Of a DNA stretch of 64,000 nucleotides, positions 33,698 through 44,411 are shown piece by piece. Source of the DNA: Closterium sp. Naga37s-1 (Eukaryota > Streptophyta > Zygnematophyceae > Desmidiales > Closteriaceae); NCBI GenBank assembly GCA_947471745.1, contig CANJKZ010000008.1:2086001-2150000 (forward strand), in the 5' to 3' direction. How positions within the stretch are numbered: position 1 is the stretch's first letter; every line of letters starts with the position of its first letter. The position numbers and the translations under genes are program-made. Below the pieces are notes generated by a model. It was not told the DNA's origin, made no database searches, and saw nothing but the letters and a program-made list of their open reading frames with translations.

Positions 33698-35731
33698 CTC
33701 TCGAGAAAGAAAGTAGCGTAGAGCGATGTGCTTCGTTCTGTGCTCCAGTCTGTGCTCCTGACACAAGGCAATCATGGCCTTGTTGTCGACGTACAGCACT
33801 GGAGGAGAACGAGGCGGCTCTCCATGGTCGGTCAGCAGGTAGGTGAGCCAGCGTAACTCCTGAGCATCCATGGCCCCTGCGTAGATCTCAGCCTCACAAC
33901 TGGAGCTGAGAACAGAAGACGAGCGGGTAGACCGCCAAGAAACAGAGCCGGAGCCAAGGCTGAAGGTGTAACCCTGTGACCACCGCTGCGTAGCCAAGTC
34001 GTCAGCCCAAGAAGCGTCTGCGTGACCAGTGAGGACAACTGGACCTCGCCCTCCAAGCACGAGCCCCATGCCCGACGTACTGCACAAGTAGCGCAACACC
34101 CTCTTAGCAGCATCCATGTGCTCCTTCCTGTGTCGGCCAGGAGCGACATAGCGTGCTAGGATGCTAAGAGGGTAGGCTAGGTCAGGTCGAGTGCAGGTCA
34201 TCAGGTATATGAGGCAGCTCACAAGCTCTGGATACGGGCCACTCGGCTCTACAGACTCGTCCGAAGGTGGAGCTGAGAGCGAGTGACCGGTAGGCAGAGG
34301 AGTGGACTGTGGCGAGGAGTACGTGAAGCGGAAGCGCTGAAGGACCTGCTGCACCATGTGTGACTGAGTCAAGGTAATGGTGCGCTGTGCTCTGTCCCGG
34401 GTGATCCGCAAGCCAAGATAGCTTGTCAGCTCACCCAGGTCTGTGCACGTGTGTCTCTTCTGCAGCTCCGACTTCACGTGGGCGAGTGCCTCAGTGTCAG
34501 CAGTAGCAAAGACCAAGTCGTCTACGTACACGAGAACGTAGAACGGCGGCAGAGTGGTGTCGGTGCGTAGAAACAGCGACGGGTCAGCAGTAGAAGGAGC
34601 AAACCCAAGAGCAGCAAGAGTCGTCCTGAGTGTGTCGTGCCACTCACGGGGTGCCTGGCGGAGACCGTAGACTGGCCGCCGGAGGCTCCACTGGGTACCA
34701 GGAGGAAACGACCCAGTGAAGCCAGGTGGGCGGCGCAGCCAGATCTCCTCGTGCAGGCTGCCCTGTAGGAAAGCAGTGCTGAAGTCAAGAGAGTGGAGCT
34801 CGTAGTCACGCTGAGCGGCGACGTGCAGCAGAACCCGAAGAGTGGTCATCTTCGGGGTAGGGGAGAAGGTCTGGAAGAATTCAACTCCCTCATGCTGACT
34901 GAAGCCTCGTGCAACGTAACGCGCCCTGAAGACAGGCGGAGAACCCGGCGGCCGCTTCACCCTGAAAATCCACATGCCAATGACGATGTTCGCCCCAGGC
35001 GGGGGAACCTCGTCGACATAGGTGCCTGTGGACTTCCAGGAAGCCATCTCTGCATCCATGGCTGACTGCCAATGAGAGGAGTAGGGACCCGTAATCGACT
35101 CTGCGTAAGAGCGCGGGGTCGAGATGTCTGGTGCATCCGGGTCTCCCTCAGGGGCAATCAGCATGGACACGAGATGAGGTAAAGCAGCGGCAAAGCACTC
35201 AAACTCCTCCTGTCTGTCCTCAAGGACGTCCGTGCCAAGAGCACACTCACCCTCGACGGACGGAGGACAGACAGACTCAGACTCAGCAACAAGGCTAGCG
35301 GCGTAGTCTAGACGACAGGCGGCAGCAAAGTCAACAAGCTTAGCAACTAGAGCAGACGCAGCAGTGGACTCAAAGGAAGGGTCAGTGACAACAGTAGCGA
35401 GGAAACGCGTGACAGTAGGACTGGCAGCACGAAGGGAGTCAGACTCCGGGTCCGGACCGTCAGGAAGAGAGGACGCAGGAGGAGACGGCAGAGGGACACG
35501 CTGTGGAGCAGTGGAAGGACGCAGAGTCATATAGTGAGTGCCAGGGACAGGAGGAGGACGCTCACGCGGAACACGACGACCAGTGCGGACAGCGCGGACC
35601 GGCGACTCTGGACGAGACTCAGGCGACGCAGGACGAGACTCGGGCTCACGACGCTCCGTAAGACCTCTAGTCGGCCCAGAGTAAGGAGAAGGACTAGGCA
35701 GTGGAGAGGCTGGCTGTAACTGTGACTGCGA
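33698..35731 (-). pseudogene. pol: Element F RT and RNase H, cut by D
   Basis: The minus strand reads a copia RT and RNase H in one frame from just after a TAG at 35732-35734: SQSQL, then RPPGSPPVFRARYVARGFSQ, FSTAFLQGSL, YVDDLVFATA and ADASWADD. It ends at RYFLSRE where D is inserted. Within the piece the frame is intact for over 620 codons. The missing 50 residues are at 26001-26158. Confidence 0.92.
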
Positions 35732-36845
35732 CTAGACAGGCGGTGGACTCAGTAGGGGAGGAGTAGGACCAGTAGAAGGCGGGAGGCCAAGAACCTGCTG
35801 AAGGAGCAGAACGTAGTACGGCTGCGGCCGCGCAGCACCTCCTGAACCAGCAGAGACAGCACCAGCACCCTCAGCTCCAGGGTCTCCAGCGACAACGCCC
35901 GCAGCACCACCAGCTCCAGTACCTCCAGCAGCTCCAGCTCCAGCAGCACCTCCAGCAGCAGACGCTCCAGCACCTCCAGCTCCAACTCCCGCAGTAGCTC
36001 CAGTCCCAGCAGCTCCAGTACCTCCAGTACGAGCACCTCCAGGACCAGCGGCTCCAGCAGCTCCAGCACCAGCAGCACCTCCAGCAGCTCCAACACCAGC
36101 AGCACCTCCAGCAGCTCCAGCACCAGCAGCACCTCCAGCAGCTCCAGCACCAGCAGCACCTCCAGTAGCAGGCCCCCCAGCTCCAGCACCACGGCTACAG
36201 CGCCGAGCGTACCACTCACGAAGCTGCCGTGGAGAGAGGGGCTCCCGCCGCGACGGGACACTCGGAGGACCTCCAGTCTCAGCACCCCCAGACACAGCAC
36301 CCCCAGACTCAGCAACCCCAGGCTCAGCACCCCCAGGCTCAGCACCCCCAGACTCAGCAACCCCAGGCTCAGCACCCCCAGGCTCAGCACCCCCAGACCT
36401 GGCACCCGCAAGCTCAGCACCCCTAGCAGCACCGGAGTCACCAGCTACCTCAACAGGCTCGACTGCGTCTACCTGAGACACACCTGAGGGGGCAGGACCC
36501 TGAGGGGGGAGGGGGTCTACCGAAGGAGTACCTGGCGCGAGGAAGAGCGGCGGGGGGGGGGAGGGGGGCAGTGCGGTAGGGGAAGAGACGGTAGTAAGGA
36601 ACCGACTCGTCAAACGTGACGTCCTGAGAGGACAGAACACGGCGCGAGGTCGGGTGGTTAAACTGCCAACCAGGCGCGTCAGGGGGGAAGCCAAGGAAGA
36701 CGCAGGGAACAGCACGGGAGGACAGCTTGTCCGCAGACAAGTCGCGGACGAAAGCTCGAGATCCCCAGACACGGAACGTAGACGCATCGCCAACCTTCCC
36801 CGTCCACCGCAGAGTGGGGGTGGTCTCCGGCATGGAGACCCGGGG
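35732..36845 (-). pseudogene. pol: Element F integrase end and linker, frameshifted
   Basis: After a TAG in NLWPRV (36846), the integrase end continues (TFRVWGSRAFVRD, SQDVTFDESVPYY). Near 36550-36575 a long G run on the plus strand marks a frameshift. The next frame carries PLFLAP, EPGGA-type repeats, one QLREWYARRCS unit and a Gly/Ala-rich run. It stops at TAG 35732-35734, where relatives have CAG. Confidence 0.82.
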
Positions 36846-37682
36846 CTAGAGGTTGATTTGATGCGCCGCGTACTGAACTGCGAACGGCCACAGAAAATGG
36901 GGAGCAGTCGCATGGATCATGGACGTACGAGCCACATCCATGACCATGCCAATGCGGCGCTCAGCAATCCCATTTTGCTGTGGAGAGGCCGGACGCGTGA
37001 ACGTCTGGCGGATGCCCTCCGCCCGACAGAAAGCTCGCAGAAGGTCGGAGGAAAACTCTCCACCTCTGTCTGAGTGCAGACGCAGAACAGGGAAGTCCGA
37101 GCCGAAACCTTCTCTGAGCTGGAGACGAGCAGCGCGGATCCAGTCGATCAACACCTCAGTGACCTCACCCTTGCGGCGCAAGGGGAAGACCGTGGTGTAA
37201 CGCGAGTAGTCGTCAACAACTAGCAGGAAGTAACGCTCGTGACTCTGTCCACGGACGCGGGCTGGGCCCCACACGTCCATGTGAAGAGTCTGCAGGGGAG
37301 CCTCTGTCGGAGGAAACTCGGAGGAGTGAGGGGCGGCGCGCTGCCGGCCCTCGACGCAGGGAACGCAGGTAGGGGCAGGCCCCGGAGGAAGGGGAGGGAG
37401 GGACTCAGGGAGACCTGAGACAAGGACACAGGAGGCCATGCCTCGTAGACGAGGCAGGGAGGGGTGACCAAGGCGGTGGTGCCAAAGGAGAGTCTCGTGA
37501 GACAGGAGGCGACACGAGCAGGGGTCAGACTCAGGGCCAGACCGGGAAGCTGCAGCAAACACCTGACCCGACGCGGCTACCCGACCAGACTCAGCAACCG
37601 AGGAGACACGGTAGTCAGGGTGTACAGGCTCGACCCAGGCTGACGGGTGAACGTGGCCAGGTGCCGGCCCGTCCGAGTACAC
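36846..37682 (-). pseudogene. pol: Element F integrase core
   Basis: It encodes a pre-integrase segment (LLWHHRLGHPSLPRL), then HMDVWGPARV, LHSDRGGEFSS and PQQNGIAERRIG, the copia integrase triad. It ends in TAG where relatives have TGG (NLWPRV). It overlaps the protease frame at its start because of a frameshift around 37600-37680. Confidence 0.88.
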
Positions 37683-38774
37683 GAACAGTGGGTCACCCGC
37701 TGACCTCCAGGGGTGAACTGCTCAACCCACACGTCCTGAAGGTCAGATCCACTCACCAAGTTCGTGGAGAACGAGGGGAGGTGGAGGCCAGACAGAGAGC
37801 CAGACGGGACCGCCGGACACGGCAGGACCGTGGAGGAGTGTGCAAGAACCGGACCCCTAGAGGGGTCAGCCAGAGAGACTGCCACTGGCCGACTGAGCGG
37901 CGTGAGTGTGGTATAGTCACGAAAGAAGGAGCGGGAAGCACCCGAGTCAAGGGTGAAAGTGTGCAAGGCCGCAGCAGGCGTAGTACCAGAGAGAGTAGAC
38001 TCACCAGCACCTGGAGGAGTGAACTCTCTAGCGCCTAGAGCAGCAGCCTCACCGGCACCTGGAGCAGGAGACGCACCAGCACCTAGAGCAGCCGCCTCAC
38101 TAGCACCTAGAGCAGCAGACTCTAACACACAGGTAACAGGAACCCTCAGCACTAGTAGGCAACGCATACATGGCAGTGAGGATAGCATCATAGTCAAGAG
38201 CAAAGATATCTACCCTCTGCCTAAGCAGCTCCACCCACTCGGGGAGCTCAGCCGCGTCGCCAAACTCTGTACGCCAGGCGTCGCTCAGACGGGAGAAGCA
38301 GCGGGACTCTGTGTGACCAATCGTCCCGCAAGGCTGACCAGCCCGAGCACCAGTGCGAATGACGTACGGGCAGCGAGCAGTACTCCGTGACCCTCCACTC
38401 TGAGCGTACCACTCACGAAGCTGCTGGAGCAAAAGGACCGCACGCGGACGCCGCTGCCGCTGCACCTGGTCACTACAAGAAGCTCCCGAACGACCCGCTC
38501 CAGGGCGACTCCCACCACGGCCACCCCTACAACCCCAACTAGCGTACCACTCACGAAGCTGCTGGGGCGTGAGGGACTCACGCGGACGTAGCTGGAGCTG
38601 CATGTGGCCACCGCCAGGAGCAGCAGTAGCAGTAGTAGCCGCAGTAGCAGCAGTAGCAGCAGTAACAGTAGTAGCAGCAGTAGCAGCGCGGCCACCCCTA
38701 CAACCCCAACTAGCGTACCACTCACGTAGCTGCTGGGGCGTGAGGGACTCACGCGGACGTCGCTGGAGCTGCAT
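37577..38774 (-). pseudogene. gag-pro: Element F short Gag and protease, frameshifted
   Basis: The Gag piece (38100-38774) has PQQLREWYASWGCRGG twice and QQLREWYAQSGG once. A Cys-His module (38298-38372, PYVIRTG...CGTIGHTESRCF) and WVELLRQRVDIFALDYDAILTAMYA follow. A frameshift near 38110-38130 leads to the protease piece (to 37577), which includes TLDSGASRSFFRD. There is no capsid-like domain upstream. Confidence 0.87.
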
Positions 38775-39799
38775 CTGGCCACCGCCAGGAGCAGCAGTAG
38801 CAGGAGCAGCAGTAGCAGCAGCAGTAGCAAGTGCTCACCAGTGGCAGGAAGGGCAGTCGCTCGCCGAGCACGGTAGGCGCACGACGGCGGCGACGGCGGG
38901 GCCGCGACAGCGGCAAGGGGGGGAGGGGGCATCGGCAGCTGCTGCAGGGCGGGGCCACAACTGCTGTAGGCGGCTCCGCGGCAGCTGCAGCAGGGCGGGG
39001 CCGCGACTGCGGCAGGGGGGGCTCCGCGGCAGCTGCTGCAGGGCGGGGCCGCGACTGCTGCAGGCGGCTCTGCGGCAGCTGCTGTAGGGCGGGGCCGCTA
39101 CGGTGGCAGGGGGGGGGGGGGGGGGGGGGCTCCGCGGCAGTTGCTGCAGGGCGGGGCTCCGAGGCAGCTGCTGCAGGGCGGAGCTCTGCGGCAGCTGCTG
39201 CAGGGCGGGGCTCCGAGGCAGCTGCGGCAGGGCGGGGCTCCGAGGCAGCTGCTGCAGGAGGGGGGGCGCCGCGACGAGCAGGGGCGACACCCCGGGGGCA
39301 CCGCGACGAGCAGGGGCGACGCCGCGGGGGCGTCGCGACGAGTAGGGACGGCGCCCAGGGGGCACCGCGACGAGCAGGGGCGACGCCCGGGGACGTCGCG
39401 ACAAGCAGGGACGACGCCCAGGGGGGCGCCGCGACGAGCAGGGGCGACGCCCTGGGGGCGCCGCGACGAGCAGGAGGGGGACGCCGCGCCGGTCCCGCAG
39501 GGGCGTCGCGACGAGCCCGTTTTAGGGCGGCACGCGGGCTGTAGAGGCAGCTCCCACGGGCTGCAGAGGCAGGCACGGCTGCAGGGGCAGTGCCCACGGG
39601 CTGCAGGGGCAGCGCCCACGGGCTGCAGGGGCAGGCACGGCTGCAGGGGCAGGCACAGCTGCAGGGGCAGGCACGGCTGCAGTGGCAGCACGGTCGCAGG
39701 GGCAGCACGCGGGCTGCAAGGGCAGCGCGGCCGCAGGGGCAGCTAAAAAAAAAATCAGTTAGGGCAGGGCGGAACGTTCGGTGGGCCCTAGGAACGATT
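38775..39799 (-). repeat. GC-rich leader of F
   Basis: Simple repeats fill this stretch: CAG/GTA-type runs near 38780-38830, a unit like cggcagctgctgcagggcgggg at about 38935-39265, and gcgacgagcaggggcgacgc at about 39270-39470, then gctgcaggggcaggcac at about 39540-39740. There is no capsid-like coding sequence. A long G run lies at 39109-39130. Confidence 0.75.
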
Positions 39800-39813
39800 C
39801 TGCTCTAATACCA
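39800..39813 (-). other. Primer-binding site of F
   Basis: On the minus strand TGGTATTAGAGCAG follows the LTR, one mismatch from the TGGTATCAGAGC initiator-tRNA site. Confidence 0.85.
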
Positions 39814-39945
39814 TGTCAGAATAAGAACGAGGAAAAATGAATGAACTAGAAATGAGATGGGTACAAATAGGAAAACCTAGAAAGTTGTAGCCCCTAAGGT
39901 CTAACCCACTATAGCCTAAACAGGCTATATCATATATGTTTGACA
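39814..39945 (-). repeat. Element F 5' LTR (132 bp)
   Basis: It is a direct repeat of 25640-25771 with about six substitutions. It is followed by the right tggtg duplication. Confidence 0.95.
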
Positions 39946-40480
39946 TGGTGGCGTGTCATCGTCACGAAGCCGAGCGACTACGAGGCTCTACCGCCACGGG
40001 AAGGACCAACTGCACCCTGGGCGCCGTCGTATTTTGTGGAAGTAGCCCAGTATCGCACGTGGGACGCGTGGTGCACAGGTCTACGCTGGAGGTTCGAGCC
40101 AATTGCGGCGTCAATTTCCGCGCGTTCGAAGGAACCAAGCTCGGTTCAGTTCAAGACTACACCAGCGGATTCCTGTCGTTATGCGAGCATGAAGCCGAGC
40201 GCATCGATCGCTATGTCGACGGTGTAAAACTTGCTTCGCGGCGTCACGGAAGAAATCTTGCTTCGCGGCGTCACGGAATTCAACGAAATTCTCGCCATGG
40301 CCGAGAAACTCGATTTTCTCCACCGACCGAGAACGGGGTCCTTTAATAAATACTGCCACTACACGGAGACTTAAACTGACACAGGACCGGTGCTTACCTG
40401 AGATCGATGCGAGACTGGTTGACGACACGCCACTGGCGATACGGGAACGCGTGGACCGAGTTTGGAATCGCTGCGGGGGT
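39946..40480 (+). pseudogene. gag: Gypsy Gag, middle part
   Basis: After the F insertion, WRVIVTKPSDYEALPP and WDAWCTGLRWRFEPI are readable in one frame. In the next frame GSVQDYTSGFLSLCEHEAER and IDRYVDGVK are typical of gypsy Gag. A frameshift near 40110-40130 separates them. A short tandem duplication, cttcgcggcgtcacgga, is present at about 40230-40275. Confidence 0.75.
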
Positions 40481-42211
40481 AACTAAATATCACTCAGGAA
40501 ATGCTGGCGACGATCCTCGACGGGACAGATATTTTACTCGGCCGTGATTGGCTGCGACGACATAACCCGTGAATATACTGGACGACGGGCGACTGCACCG
40601 TGCGAGTCAATGGTAACAACATCGCCTTACCTCGCTGGAGCTCGCCTGAGTCAACGATGAAACGCGCTGTAGCGGCAGAAACTGACGTGCATGCGGTTGA
40701 CGTCCGGGAAGCCGAGGTAGCAGAGAAACCTAGCGATTTGCAGTAACTGCTCGCCAACGTACCCGATGATTTGGCAGCGCTACTTAAGCTATACACCGGG
40801 ATTTTTCCAGACGACCTACCTGAGGGACTGCCACCTCAACGACCGCATGACCACAGTAGAGAGTTAGAGCCGGGGAACAGCCGACAGTACAGCAAGAGTT
40901 CCGACTGAACCAACCCAAACTGTACGAACTACGGAAACAACTGGATTGTATGCTTGAGAAGAAATTCATTCGCCCGAGTTCGTCACCCTTCGCAGCACCG
41001 ATACTGTTCACACCGGAAAAACACGGGGGATTTCGCATGTGCATCGACTACCGCGCACTGAACCGGGTTACAATCAAGTCCCGTTACCCCATCCCATGAG
41101 CCGACGAACTCTCATTGACCAACTTCGCACAGCCCGCGTTTTCTCAAAATTCGACCTTCGAGAGGGTTACCATCAGATTCGCGTCAACCCACCCGACTGC
41201 CCAAAAACCGCCTTCCGCACCCGCTACGGCTCTTTCAAATACACCGTGATGCCTTTCGGACTGACCAATGCCCCCGCCACTTTTCAAATGACCATGAACG
41301 AAGCCTTCCGCCCGCTTTTAGATAAGTGCGTTATCGTCTACTAAGACGATGTACTGATCTACAACCTAGACAGAGCACAGCACCTACAGGACGTCGAAGC
41401 CGTTTTTTTAATACTGAGTGAAAACCGCCTACTGACCAAAGCCTCTAAGTGTGAGTTTTTACAGGACAGACTGGAGTTTTGGGCCACGTTATTTCGGCCA
41501 ACGGCGTGGAAATAGACCCGAAGAAAATCGCGACGATTCAGGCATGGCACGCGCCGACAAATCTGACCGAGTTGCAGAGTTTTATGGGGTTCGTCAAGTA
41601 CGTGCTACGGTTTGTCCCCGACATGGCGAATCTGACAGCCCCGTTGACTGATGTGCTGAGGAAGGGAGAAAGAGCAAGGTGCCTTCTCGACCCTAAATTT
41701 TTTTTTGTGCTCGCCACCCGTGCTTCACATCGCCGATCCACACCGCCCATTCAAATTGATCACTCACGCAAGCAACATTGCTGTGGGAGCAGTATTGTTG
41801 CACGATTTTGGAAATGGCCTCAAGCCAATCGCGTACGAGTCCCGCAAACTTCACCTACCCGAACGCAACTACCCGATACACAACCGAGAGATGCTGGCGA
41901 TCGTGCACACGTTCAAAGTGTGGCGGTGCTACCTCACAGGAGCCGACGTGATAGTATGGATAGACCACAGATCACTACAGTACCTCCGCGCCCAGCCGAA
42001 TCTCAATCCGCGACAGATACGGTGGTTGGACTATCTGAAGTCCAATTTCCACTACACCGTCACGTACAAAAAAAGGAGTATCAAACATCGCCGACGCTCT
42101 CACCCGCCCCAATGTCCAACTTCACGCCATCCTACTCGCCCAAACCAACCTACTGCTAACTGGCCTATTCACCCACAGATATCACACCGACCCGTTTTTC
42201 ACCACTGGTAG
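40480..42211 (+). pseudogene. pol: Gypsy protease end, RT and RNase H
   Basis: DILLGRDWLRRHNP at about 40525-40570 marks the region after the protease, and YTGIFPDDLPEGLPP precedes RT. RT reads [32 protein letters not shown] and [12 protein letters not shown]. The active-site motif is broken as Y-stop-DD (stop 41342-41344). RNase H has FKLITHASNIAVGAVL, where the first catalytic Asp appears to be His. REMLAIV and WIDHRSLQYL follow. A frameshift lies near 42070 in an A run. The enzyme cannot be active. Confidence 0.85.
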
Positions 42212-42212
42212 T

Positions 42213-43552
42213 TTGCAGCAGCTGACAGAAACTAAGGGAATATATTATGTAAAAACCGGAACCAACCGCATCTGTGTACTGGCATATTCACTGCTAAGGG
42301 AACTGCGACTACAGGAGGCACATGATGGGGTTACCTCGGGTCACTTCGGGTTTGAAAAGACGCGACATCAACTGAAGCGGTATTACTACTGGCCAGAGTT
42401 GTTAACCGACGTACAGCACCACGTGGGATCGTGCCCCACGTGTTAGGTGATTAAGAGCTCGCGCATGAAAAAGGCGGGTCAACTGCAGCCGATTCCTCCG
42501 CCCGGGCGGGCCTTGCAGCAAGTTACAATAGATTTCGTCACGGGGTTACCTTCGAGCCCTGGTGCTAACGACTTGGTCATGGTTGTCATTGACCGACTGA
42601 CGAAAATGGCTCACTTTGCTGCGTGCAGGAAATCAATCTCAGCCGGAGAAACCGCTCGTCTGTTCATCGCGACCGTCGTTCGCCTGCACGGGATACCAGC
42701 CGCGATCATCAGCGACCGCGACACGAAGTTTACCAGCAACTTCTGGAAGAATTTGTGGGAGCAGTTCTGGACCCGACTACAGTTCAGCTTGTCGTACCAC
42801 CCCGAGACCGACGGTCAGACGGAGCGGACGAACCAGACTATGGAGCAGCTGATTCGTGCCACGTGCGATGACCCGACAACCTGGGAGCAGTAGTTGCCGC
42901 TGATAGACTTCGCCTACAACAATGCCACGTTAGCGACGACGCAGCAGTCACCATTTTACCTGAACTATGGGCAGAACCCCACAGTGCCCATGACGCCGAA
43001 TCCAGACAACCCAAGACCACGCGCGCAGCAGACGCAATTAAAAAGGCAAGCATCATCGCTAAAAGAACGCCGACCGCCACCGCCGCCCTGTGACGTACCA
43101 GTCAGGAGACTACTTGATGCTCGACACGCAGAATTCACGCCTGCCCGTCGTACCAAAACCTCGCCAGCGCTATTGTGGCCCGTTTCATATAAGCCACATG
43201 ATAACACCTGTCACCGCCCATCTCCTGCTACCCGATGACTGGTACATCAGCCCATCGTTCCACGTCAGCCTCATTCGCCCATACATCCCAACCACGAGCC
43301 AAATGCCACGCCATTGCCCGCCATCGATGACGCGTCTTGCATTGGAGCCGATCGTCGAGCCCGAGAAAATTATGAGCCATCGGATTCGCCACTCCACGGG
43401 AGTTCGAAGGATTGAATTCCTCGTTCGCTAGAAGGACCACACCCCCACAGAGGACAGTTGGGTGCCCCTGGACAACATCAAAAGTCACCCTGCCCTGCAA
43501 GTATACCTGCGAAGCTGGGGATTCCGCGACGTACACTCACTCGCGTAGCGAA
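42213..43552 (+). pseudogene. pol: Gypsy integrase and chromodomain-like end
   Basis: A zinc-binding integrase start (GHFGFEKTRHQLKRYYYWP, then CPTC) ends in a stop at 42444-42446. The core follows with TIDFVTGLPSS, IISDRDTKFTS and GQTERTNQTMEQ, the D, D, E residues. A further stop, EQ-stop-LPL at 42891-42893, is a probable TGG to TAG change. After another frameshift comes RYCGPFHISH. The end EFLVR-stop-KDHTPTEDSWVPL resembles an integrase-fused chromodomain with its Trp replaced by a stop. Chromodomains direct chromoviruses to heterochromatin. Confidence 0.82.
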
Positions 43553-43560
43553 GGGGCTTC

Positions 43561-43579
43561 TTGAGGGGGAGGGGGGTAG
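43561..43579 (+). other. Gypsy polypurine tract
   Basis: The run ttgagggggaggggggtag lies between the integrase end and the LTR-like segment that starts TGTTCGG at 43580. Confidence 0.65.
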
Positions 43580-43918
43580 TGTTCGGATTTTTTCGGCATT
43601 CCTTACTGCGCAGCTCAACACCCATACAAGACCGACCATTCTTCGCCCGTTACAGTTAACGGAGCCTTCGCCGATTTCGCGCGCTGCATTTGCCAAACCA
43701 TGCATCGCTGGCCTGGCCCGAGTCGGCCTACACTTCGTGACTGGCCCGAACCTCGCTGCCAGCATCGCACTAGCTAGCTTGCACGCACCGAGTTACCGTA
43801 TGCATGTTTCGCTTATAAGTATTCGCTCATGCCTTCGCTCATACTTTGTACTCATTTGCCAATTTCGTGCAAGCATGAGGGGGTCATTTGGCTTTTGCTT
43901 GGACGAACTGATGTAACA
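43580..43918 (+). repeat. Probable gypsy 3' LTR (about 339 bp)
   Basis: It is bounded by TGTT and AACA after a strong polypurine tract. Its 5' partner is not in the window, so the right boundary is inferred. The last four bases also belong to the hairpin that follows. Confidence 0.5.
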
Positions 43919-43982
43919 CCCACATTCCACATTTCATTACAATTTTATTCTTAATTGGAATGAAAGTGGAATGTGGGTGTTT
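43915..43982. repeat. Long hairpin-forming inverted repeat
   Basis: The arms aacacccacattccac / gtggaatgtgggtgtt and tttcatt / aatgaaa pair with one bulged A and one mismatch, giving a stem of about 28 pairs and a loop of about 8 bases (43945-43952). It could be a small fold-back transposon or the edge of the gypsy LTR. Only one copy is visible. Confidence 0.8.
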
Positions 43983-44049
43983 AATTTTCGTAACCAAGTC
44001 AGCATTTCTGATGTCGTTTGCGATGACGTATGCGACGGGCAACCCTTGT
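43983..44049. other. Non-element spacer before G
   Basis: These 67 bases show no similarity to the elements. They continue at 51151 once G is removed. The last five, cttgt, are the target duplication of G. Confidence 0.7.
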
Positions 44050-44177
44050 TGTTAGAATGAACAAGTGTGTTTGAACTAGCAGGATTGGGAGTACAAGTAG
44101 GAAACCCTAGAATGTTGTACCCCCTAAGGCTAAACCCACTATAGCCTACAGAATATAAACATATACAATGTTTGACA
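44050..44177 (-). repeat. Element G 3' LTR (128 bp)
   Basis: On the minus strand it begins TGTCAAACATTGTATATG and ends CATTCTAACA. The box GGCTATAGTGGGTTTAGCC is present. It is identical to 51018-51145. Confidence 0.97.
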
Positions 44178-44411
44178 CACCCCCATAGGCTAAGTGGGAG
44201 ACAACCAGATGGTCACAAGACCAGTCAGAGCAAAGCAAAGCAAAACAAGCTCAGGGTGGATCTCAAGGATACCACACAAATTCCGAGCACAAGCAAATGG
44301 TCACAAGACCAGTTCACATGCAGTTTGATAATATAACAAGAGGTACAGTGATCACAACCTAGCAAGTGTAAGCATGCAGGTATATATATAGAGATCACAG
44401 TACAAGCAGAG
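44178..44411 (-). promoter_or_regulatory. 3' untranslated region and polypurine tract of G
   Basis: Dyads GGTC-ACAA-GACC lie at 44211-44222 and 44299-44310. The tatgggggtg tract (minus strand) abuts the LTR. Confidence 0.6.

Larger units (their letters stand above)
25640..39945 (-). mobile_element. Ty1/copia element F, split by D
   Basis: LTRs at 25640-25771 and 39814-39945 and a tggtg duplication (25635-25639 and 39946-39950) define the element. Its own length without D is about 6.8 kb. It is interrupted in RNase H by D. The LTRs differ at about six of 132 positions, and the coding region has several frameshifts and at least two stops, so F is older than D. It belongs with C and G by its short Gag with LREWY units. 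Confidence 0.94.
39946..43918 (+). mobile_element. Ty3/gypsy chromovirus-like element, decayed, 3' part
   Basis: The order is Gag, protease, RT, RNase H, integrase and a chromodomain-like end, which is the Ty3/gypsy order. It continues the fragment at 25406-25639 across element F. Stops and frameshifts occur in every domain. A polypurine tract and an LTR-like segment close the element at about 43918. Confidence 0.88.

Noticed and set aside
38831..39708. Open frames on both strands of the F leader
   Set aside because: They come from GC-rich tandem repeats, have no conserved counterpart in C or G beyond the repeats, and carry no domain.
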